Positions 58,401 through 64,000 of a DNA stretch of 64,000 nt are shown one piece after another. The position numbers and the translations under genes were made by a program. Source of the stretch: Glandiceps talaboti (lineage: Eukaryota > Hemichordata > Enteropneusta > Spengelidae); assembly GCF_964340395.1 (NCBI RefSeq), contig NC_135564.1, positions 22,371,287 to 22,435,286 of the forward strand, written 5' to 3'. Position 1 is the stretch's first letter. Each line of letters begins with the position of its first letter. A model generated the notes under the pieces. That model did no database searches, was not told the origin of the DNA, and saw nothing but the letters and a program-made list of their open reading frames with translations.

Positions 58401-61400
58401 TTTGTATGATAGTTTTTGGTTGGAAACCCACTTGGTAAAATATACATACATGTATATAGCAACTCAGGTAGGTATTGCCTATAAAACACATTCCAAGTAG
58501 TTTGTACTTCCTATAACATGTCATGGTATGCTATGTTACTAGTATGGAGGCAAAGTAATAACTAAGATGACACATTGTATATGAATTTGGTAGTGTCTTA
58601 AGGTAGGAGGTGTCAAATTCGAATTACGTCAACGACGCAACTTTTGGCGCAGACTGAAACTCACACTCTTGTCAACATTCGAACGCGAAACAGACCCGGA
58701 AGTGTTTTGAAGTGAAGTGAAGTGAAGTGAAGTGTTAGATGTTTTTCTAGCACTGTATGTACTCTTGGAGATTTAAGGGGTGAATGGAAGGTAATCTTGT
58801 ATAATTGAATTTCAGAAGTCCTTGCGAAGAAAATTAACTTTAGTACCATGCATGACTTAATTTAAAGAGGAACTGTTTTATAAATTTTAGACTTGATGAA
58901 ATGTATCATCAACCACACTCCCTCGGCTATATTGCCGGTATGGTCTGGAAACATGGCCCACAAACCATTCACACCTTTCATCTGTACAGAGGAAGTTATA
59001 CTGTCATGAATACCGGTGACGGGTTTTGTCAGTGTGGGTTTTTTGACGTGGGAAGGTGACATATTGACCACTATAAAATTATGAAGTGACGTTGGTACAT
59101 TATACATATGTGCAAAGATAAACAAGCTCATTTTAATTTTTATCAAAATTCAACAAAATTTCATAAGATATTTCTAGAATTCTAGAATTTAAACGGATGT
59201 GGTGACCCCATTTTTTCTTGTCATTGATAAATAGCTGGAATAATACAATGTACACATACAGTGTATTAAAAAAATCTATCACAGACTTTTATCCTTTTTT
59301 GCAATTTTCTTACGTTTTTCTTAAAAAATAGTAAAGCAGCTGGAGATAAAATAACATAATATTTTATGAAATAATGAATATAAATGACAAAAAAAGATGT
59401 GTCTGGACCTACTATACATTGCACTTAAATACATAAGTTCATTTGGTGTTCTGGGGATAATCTTTAACTGTCAAAAATCATGTTGTAGTTAATTGTTGTA
59501 AATCTACTTATTTTGACCCAAACATATATATGTACATGCAAGAAATGGTCATTATACTGAAAACAAAGGTGGTGACATAGTATTTTCTCTGCATTTTTTA
59601 CATATTCAGATATCAATGTTTAAGTATGCAAAGTATAAGAAAATTGACTTTTTTTAATTTGACACCTCCCCCCTTAAGGTGTCAATATGACATATGACAC
59701 ATTGTTATATGTAAATGGTTTAAATTTGGTAGTGTCTTAAAGTGTCAGTATGACCATTTTCCTGTTTTTAAAGCAAGAAACTTTAATTTCAGGTTTGCAT
59801 CATAGAAATTTTAAACAAATATTATTTTGCATTTTCAGCTTCTAGGAAACAGCACGGAAGAAGAAGTAGAACACTGTATCCATGAGGTATGGAATAATTA
59901 CAAGCATTGGTTAATGTTGGGAAGGAGCCGGAGGGAGGGTGGGAGGATGTGAAAAGTCATACAAATTTGTACCAGCTAAGTGGCAAGTGTGAAATTTGTA
60001 AAGGTAGGTGGTCGTGTTTGTGGATGATTGTTATTTCCCAATATTTAGTGACCTAAGGGGCTTTGCCACTATGAGTTGATAGACGAGTAATGACAAAACT
60101 CGTATAGTGAGTATTTTCAGGCTGAATGAAGACAAATATTGAGGAATAACATAATTACACCAGTGCCAGTAATAAATATCAAAGGAAAATTAGGGAAAGT
60201 GTTGGGAATTGTGAATGTTTTGCCTCATATTTTGAACACAGCAGAACCAGTTAAGTAGATACACTTTATAATGACATAGATGCAAGTTGTCATGATGTAG
60301 AACTTCAACAACCTGAGTGTATATTCTATATTTTTTGGTCAACTGGGCTATTGCATGGTACATGTATAATAACCTGAATAGCACCCTCAATGGCAAGACA
60401 ATCCTTATTCACTGCCCAAAAATATCTAGAAAAAAGCAGATCTTTGGCACAGCCCTGTCCAAACATGTACCAAAATAATCATAAAAATGGTAAGAAGTTA
60501 GCTATTTAGAAAATGGTAAGAAGTTAACTGAATAGAAAATCGTAAGAAGTTAGCTAAAAAGAAAATGGTTAAGAGTTAGCTAAAAAGAAAATGGTAAGAA
60601 GTTAGCTAAAAAGAAAATGGTATGAAGTTAGCTAAAAAGAAAATGGTAAGAAGTTAGCTAAAAAGAAAATGGTAAGTTAGCTGAAAAGAAAATGGTAAGA
60701 AGTTAGCTAAAAAGAAAATGGTAAGTTAGCTAAAAACAAATGGTAAGTTAGCTAAAAAGAAAATGGTAAGTTAGCTGAAAAGAAAATAGGAAGAAGTTAG
60801 CTAAAAAGAAAATGGTAAGAAGTTAGCTAAAAAGAAAATGGTAAGTTAGCTAAAAAGAAAATGGTAAGAAGTTACCTAAAAAGAAAATGGTAAGTTAGCT
60901 GAAAAGAAAATGGTAAGAAGTTACCTAAAAAGAAAATGGTAAGTTAGCTGAAAAGAAAATGGTAAGAAGTTACCTAAAAAGAAAATGGTAAGTTAGCTGA
61001 AAAGAAAATAGGAAGAAGTTAGCTAAAAAGAAAATGGTAAGAAGTTAGCTAAAAAGAAAATGGTAAGTTAGCTGAAAAGAAAATGGTAAGAAGTTACCTA
61101 AAAAGAAAATGGTAAGTTAGCTAAAAAGAAAATGGTAAGAAGTTACATGTAGCTGAAAAGAAAATGGTAAGTTAGCTAAAAAGAAAATGGTAAGTTAGCT
61201 AAAAAGAAAATGGTAAGTTAACTAAAAAGAAAATGGTAAGAAGTTAACCAAAAAGAAAATGGTAAGGAGTTACAATGTACATGTAGCTGAAAAGAAAATG
61301 GTAAGAAGTTTGCTATGGTTACAGGAGTGTAAAGAGTATTTACTGTGTGGTTATAGGAGTGTAAAGAGTGTTTAGTGTATGGTTACAGGAATGGAGTGTT

Positions 61401-62856
61401 TAGTGTATGGTTACAGGAGTGTAAAGAGTGTTTAGTGTATGGTTACAGGAGTGTAAAGAGTGTTTAGTGTATGGTTACAGGAATGGAGTGTTTAGTGTAT
61501 GGTTACAGGAGTGTAAAGAGTGTTTAGTGTATGGTTATAGGAATGGAGTGTTTAGTGTATGGTTATAGGATTGTAAAGAGTGTTTCGTGTATGCGGTTAC
61601 AGGAATGGAGTGTTTAGTGTATGGTTACAGGAGTGTAAAGAGTGTTTAGTATATGGTTACAGGAGTGTAAAGAGTGTTTAGTGTATGGTTACAGGAATGG
61701 AGTGTTTAGTGTATGGTTACAGGAGTGTAAAGAGTGTTTAGTGTATGGTTACAGGAGTGTAAAGAGTGTTTAGTATATGGTTACAGGAGTGTAAAGTGTG
61801 TTTAGTGTATGGTTACAGGAATGGAGTGTTTAGTGTATGGTTACAGGAGTGTAAAGAGTGTTTAGTGTATGGTTACAGGAGTGTAAAGAGTGTTTAGTAT
61901 ATGGTTACAGGAATGGAGTGTTTAGTGTATGGTTACAGGAGTGTAAAGAGTGTTTAGTGTATGGTTACAGGAGTGTAAAGAGTGTTTAGTGTATGGTTAC
62001 AGGAATGGAGTGTTTAGTGTATGGTTACAGGAGTGTAAAGAGTATTTACTGTGTGGTTACAGGAGTGTAAAGAGTGTTTAGTGTATGGTTACAGGAATGG
62101 AGTGTTTAGTGTATGGTTACAGGAGTGTAAAGAGTGTTTAGTGTATGGTTACAGGAGTGTAAAGAGTGTTTAGTGTATGGTTACAGGAATGGAGTGTTTA
62201 GTGTATGGTTACAGGAGTGTAAAGAGTACTAGTATTTACTGTGTGGTTACAGGAGTGTAAAGAGTGTTTAGTGTATGGTTACAGGAGTGTAAAGAGTGTT
62301 TAGTGTATGGTTACAGGAATGGAGTGTTTAGTGTATGGTTACAGGAGTGTAAAGAGTGTTTAGTGTATGGTTACAGGAGTGTAAAGAGTGTTTAGTATAT
62401 GGTTACAGGAGTGTAAAGTGTATTTAGTGTATGGTTACAGGAATGGAGTGTTTAGTGTATGGTTACAGGAGTGTAAAGAATGTTTAGTGTATGGTTACAG
62501 GAGTGTAAAGAATGTTTAGTATATGGTTACAGGAGTGTAAAGAGTGTTTAGCATATGGTTACAGGAGTGTAAAGAGTGTTTAGTGTATGGTTACAGGAGT
62601 GTAAACTAGTGACTAATCTTGCAGTTCTGCTCTGTATTTTTCCAACTAGTTGAAAAGAAGAGGTGGGTTTCTACAAGAACAAGATAACTGTAGCATGGAG
62701 AAAGTATTACTATCTGTACGAGACAGACTTCTGGATCCAGATACATCCACATTTGTAAGATGTCTACTATTGGAAGTATTGGAAATGAGTGCCAACGGAT
62801 GGACTCTCAATGATGGTATCAAAGCATACTACAAAGAAATAATCAGTAGATATTGA
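46656..62856 (+). CDS. MIF4GD: MIF4G-domain protein (MIF4GD/SLIP1- or CTIF-like), complete
   Basis: Four exons (46656-46790, 54827-55243, 59839-59886, 62650-62856) join in phase 0 to give 268 residues. Residues 1-45 form a low-complexity, Arg/Gly-rich N-terminus (LRVRGRGRGIR). From about residue 46 to the end the protein looks like a single alpha-helical MIF4G domain: helices with LCRLALDNFSFGLEAAQLCN, LQAEFGRRENL, WLGLVTFLVELFVV and, in the last exon, LLLEVLEMSANGW...YY. This pattern matches vertebrate MIF4GD/SLIP1, which helps translate histone mRNAs via SLBP, and the C-terminal domain of CTIF, which acts in cap-binding-complex-dependent translation (established knowledge). Human MIF4GD is about 222 residues. 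I cannot say which of the two it is orthologous to, and the exact substrate is unknown. An extra small phase-0 exon in the 8-kb first intron cannot be excluded. Confidence 0.85.
46791..49029. other. MIF4G gene intron 1, left part
   Basis: Holds a degenerate (ATTG/ATCG)n tract at 46883-46950, foldback copy 3 (47099-47161) and CpG-richer pieces near 47580-47740 and 48170-48250 (one with CCCGGAAGT, an ETS-like motif). No coding exon could be supported. Confidence 0.45.
47099..47161. mobile_element. Foldback repeat, TGCTAGACC family, copy 3
   Basis: TGCTAGACCCCTCAGAC at the left and AACCGGTCTAGCA at the right form the ends; the arms are more diverged than in copies 1 and 2. The left flank ATTAGTCTTGC matches copy 2's right flank inverted. 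Confidence 0.55.
49040..49530. repeat. Interspersed repeat, copy A (pairs with 57000-57490)
   Basis: About 490 bp (ATCTTTGCTTCGAAGTTGGA, GTGTGACCTGTGAAATTTGA, ATGACCATTTCCTGACGTGG, TTGAGCTTCGTTACTAGATC) match 57000-57490 in direct orientation with scattered changes and small indels. No coding capacity; the family is unknown to me. Confidence 0.85.
49531..53090. other. MIF4G gene intron 1, middle
   Basis: Mixed sequence with several CpG-containing pieces (51400-52100) but no open frame resembling a known family and no convincing exon. A C run is at 52789-52799. Confidence 0.4.
53101..53195. repeat. 95-bp near-perfect palindrome with internal duplicated palindromes
   Basis: CCAAGTACCCGAAAG at the left pairs with CTTTCGGGTACTTGG at the right. 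Between them GAGAGTCATTCTCAGCC, GGCTGAGAATGACTCTC and a second AGCCATTATGGCTGAGAATG alternate, so the whole can fold into one long hairpin or two small ones. One base breaks the symmetry (53115). Confidence 0.9.
53440..53910. repeat. 160-bp tandem duplication with a partial third unit
   Basis: CGCTAAAACAAAACTGCATA, GAGCTGAAGAACTGAACCAC and GAGCTATTCTGACCGATAGG, then GTCGCTTGTTT, appear at 53627 and 53787. The linking GTGTGCATTTCTCAGTCATT occurs between them and, alone, near 53450. Confidence 0.85.
54110..54200. repeat. Tail of the microsatellite-bearing repeat, copy 7
   Basis: CACCATGCCTATAGCAATAT, TGAACCTTATCAGTTCAGTT and GTGCTACAATGCCATTGGCG: only the 3' part of the family. Confidence 0.7.
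54340..54720. repeat. Partial copy of the TIR-element family, same sense as 22582-24309
   Basis: GAAGCGTGCATTCTTGAGAT, ATTACTCATTAATATTTATG, AAAATGGTGATACTGTCGCA and ATATTTTCAGGACAGATGCG; reverse complement of 38640-39000. It ends about 105 bp before MIF4G exon 2. Confidence 0.7.
54827..55243 (+). CDS. MIF4GD: MIF4G gene exon 2 (most of the MIF4G domain)
   Basis: The acceptor is acttttcttgcag and the donor GAG|gtaaga. The 417 nt (139 codons) carry ISTLEEITNRMKQVDM, LCRLALDNFSFGLEAAQLCN, ILKLLQAEFGRRENL and WLGLVTFLVELFVVMRTQNG. The helix pattern and the F(R)xxxLxxxQxEFxxRexL segment fit MIF4G domains. Confidence 0.93.
55600..55948 (+). mobile_element. tRNA-derived SINE
   Basis: The head has a box-A-like TAGCATGACCGGCTTGG and a degenerate box-B-like GGTATGAGCCCTG. 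The body has CTTGGGCAAGATTTGAACCA, TGTGCCTCTGTCAACCCAGC and TGTATAATTGGGGACCTGG, widespread in animal SINEs. The tail is GTAAAGCGCTTTGAGCACGG followed by GAAAACGCTATATA, a LINE-type 3' end. The exact left end is uncertain. Confidence 0.75.
56860..57890. repeat. Insert containing copy B of the 49040 repeat
   Basis: It starts near AGAGGTCGCGTTAACG and ends near TTTTGGCAGTAATGCAT; the flanking TIR-element sequence reads through if it is removed (GTACATAC to TTAACCATAACA). Its 57000-57490 part matches 49040-49530. No coding capacity seen. Confidence 0.65.
58169..59838. other. MIF4G gene intron 2, right part
   Basis: Mostly unique AT-rich sequence. A five-copy GAAGT run lies at 58708-58734. The phrase TTTGGTAGTGTCTTAAGGT/AGT is repeated at about 58588 and 59729. 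No exon besides exon 3 at its end. Confidence 0.45.
59839..59886 (+). CDS. MIF4GD: MIF4G gene exon 3 (16 codons)
   Basis: The acceptor is ttgcattttcag and the donor GAG|gtatgg. The 48 nt encode LLGNSTEEEVEHCIHE, which corresponds to the SKEEEVDCLV-like linker and helix in MIF4GD. Phase 0 on both sides fits exons 2 and 4. Confidence 0.87.
60488..61311. repeat. 26/21-bp minisatellite with GGTAAG in each unit
   Basis: Units AAAATGGTAAGAAGTTAGCT plus AAAAAG alternate with shorter ones (AAAATGGTAAGTTAGCTRAA). Over 30 units are present. Each holds ATGGTAAG(A/T), a good match to the 5' splice donor on the sense strand of the MIF4G gene. It lies in intron 3. Confidence 0.93.
61312..62608. repeat. 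32/28-bp minisatellite with TTACAG in each unit
   Basis: Units GGTTACAGGAGTGTAAAGAG plus TGTTTAGTGTAT alternate with GGTTACAGGAATGGAGTGTT plus TAGTGTAT. About 43 units directly follow the previous array and end about 40 bp before the acceptor of exon 4. Each contains TTACAG|G, similar to a splice acceptor end but without a strong pyrimidine tract. Confidence 0.93.
62650..62856 (+). CDS. MIF4GD: MIF4G gene exon 4 (C-terminus, stop)
   Basis: The acceptor is tatttttccaactag. The exon reads LKRRGGFLQEQDNCSMEKVL, VRDRLLDPDTSTFVRC, LLLEVLEMSANGW and ends YYKEIISRY with a TGA. The (L)LLLE(I/V)(I/L)E...GW...YY pattern is the end of the MIF4GD/CTIF domain. The acceptor lies about 40 bp after the 32-bp minisatellite. 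Confidence 0.93.
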   Translation: MKRRGGFLQEQDNCSMEKVLLSVRDRLLDPDTSTFVRCLLLEVLEMSANGWTLNDGIKAYYKEIISRY

Positions 62857-63799
62857 TTGTAACATATCTACGTATATTACTGAGGAAAGCCAGCTTTCTG
62901 TTAACTATGATAGATACAAACTGAAAGTATTGTTATTCAAAGTAGTAGATTACCCAAGTGGATGGTAGTGGTGCCTTGGTTGTTCTGAAGTCATGAAAGT
63001 GTAAACACTGGGAGTTGGACATGAGGCTGAATGATTTGGCATCGCTTGGGAAAAACCTTGAAATAAGGAACACTTTCCTCCTGTCATTGTAATCATATGA
63101 ATACCTTGCGTCTATCTTTAATAGTAATCTGAAAACTGGCTCACCTACTTCGTATCTAAGAAATAAACCAAAGAAAATCCAGGAGTGGACATGGGAAAGG
63201 ACTGTACTCTTTGCTGGTGTAGTTAAGTTACTATTCTGGTTAGTTGTTTCAAGTCCTGACCTTTAGGTCAAGGGTCAGGCTTCAAAAAAATTTTGCTATT
63301 TGACATTTGACATGTATGCAACCACTAGTATTGCAGGATAAGTCAACATTTTTGATATTTATTTATTTATATTATTTTATATTTGTAAGTCATTTTAACA
63401 ACTCAGGTATAATACGGTTTTTCTTTATATATCAAATTTGTTATTTTCAAATATGTTACCATTATAATGATCTTACTTATACTGCCATGGTTATATTCAC
63501 TATAATCTGTGTTATATTAGGGTTAGTAATATCAGAGTAGAAAGCTATATGGTGAAATATCTGTACTACTGACTGTATCCAATACAAAGTTTGATAGTAT
63601 AACTAGGAATGCAGTGACTTCAAGTATAGCCTATAGACTTGTGGTTGTCATTCTAATATACCGGTAGTGATCCTACATCAATTCAAAGCCATGTTGATGA
63701 GATTTTTAGCTCTAAAATTATCATGAATTTGAAATTACCATGAACAGCTATAGGTATTAATGGCGATACATACCTTCTATAAAATTACAATTGCTTTCT
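62857..63799. other. 3' flank of the MIF4G gene
   Basis: Presumed 3'UTR to about 63185, then AT-rich intergenic sequence. No further gene recognised. Confidence 0.5.
63162..63167 (+). terminator. Candidate poly(A) signal of the MIF4G gene
   Basis: An AATAAA hexamer lies 305 bp after the stop codon, in unique AT-rich sequence. It is the first canonical hexamer I see downstream; its use is inferred. Confidence 0.5.
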
Positions 63800-64000
63800 G
63801 GTTTGTCCCTGCGGACGAAGTCCAAAACGGGGACTTATGGATTGGGTTCCGTGCGTGCGTCTGTCCGTCCGTCCGTCCGTCCGCAGCCGTTTCTTGAAGA
63901 TGCCTGGACCGATTTTTTTCAAACTTGGTACAGGTGCAACATACTATGGCATACATATGCACGTCAATTTGTTTTATGATACGATCCAATATGGCCACCT
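63800..64000. repeat. 150-bp/GGAC family, inverted copy cut by window end
   Basis: Begins with the hairpin end (GTCCCTGCGGACGAAGTCC, GGGGACTTATGGATTGG), then (GTCC)n, CCGATTTTTTTCAAACTTGG and TGATACGATCCAATATGGCC at the edge. It is the reverse complement of 10160-10830. Confidence 0.87.

Overview
The window is metazoan nuclear DNA. It is AT-rich, has multi-kilobase introns with consensus GT/AG sites, and is dominated by tandem and interspersed repeats. There are no bacterial features. Two genes can be reconstructed exon by exon with matching splice phases. The repeat families (CA-microsatellite repeats, hairpin-ended repeats with GGAC runs, CR1/L2-type LINEs, a tRNA-derived SINE) suggest a marine invertebrate, such as an invertebrate deuterostome or a lophotrochozoan. 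I cannot fix the phylum. Amphioxus is one possibility because minisatellite-rich introns are known there, but this is inference.

Gene 1 is dymeclin (DYM), on the minus strand. Ten coding exons lie between 40972 (start codon) and 366. They encode about the first 481 residues and run off the left edge without a stop. A short 5'UTR stretch precedes the ATG (to 41005, with a strong acceptor), and a candidate non-coding first exon lies near 46291-46350. Gene 2 is a MIF4G-domain protein (MIF4GD/SLIP1- or CTIF-like), on the plus strand. Four coding exons at 46656-62856 encode a complete 268-residue protein, with a poly(A) signal at 63162. The genes are head to head, sharing a region at about 46291-46655 that carries NRF1-like and YY1-like motifs.

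Layout: 1-3600, DYM exons C10 and C9 edge, hairpin and inverted-repeat elements, 73-bp minisatellite; 4548-8819, 33-bp satellite; 9000-10840, microsatellite family and 150-bp tandem family; 12325-12540, exon C8 and a partial duplicate of it; 12985-13917, 27-bp minisatellite; 14500-21310, more microsatellite repeats, exons C7, C6 and C5, and 27- and 54-bp minisatellites; 22582-24309, a transposon-like element with perfect terminal inverted repeats and internal 145-bp tandem units; 24680-25430, 113-bp array; 26251-36148, exons C4 and C3 enclosing a 9-kb intron of 16-bp satellite split by a 5'-truncated LINE; 36490-41005, LINE remnant, exons C2 and C1; 41006-46290, DYM intron 1 with 46- and 72-bp arrays; 46291-46790, shared promoter and MIF4G exon 1; 46791-62649, MIF4G introns with nested repeats, a SINE and two adjoining minisatellites; 62650-64000, last exon, 3' flank and an inverted repeat copy.

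The genes are not known to share a pathway. Dymeclin works at the Golgi; MIF4G adaptors act in mRNA translation. Their link here is the shared promoter region, and possibly an old linkage, since DYM and the MIF4G gene CTIF are neighbours in human. Almost every intron carries its own private tandem array. That, the partial exon duplication in DYM, and the TIR element whose tandem units each carry an octamer motif are the most unusual features.
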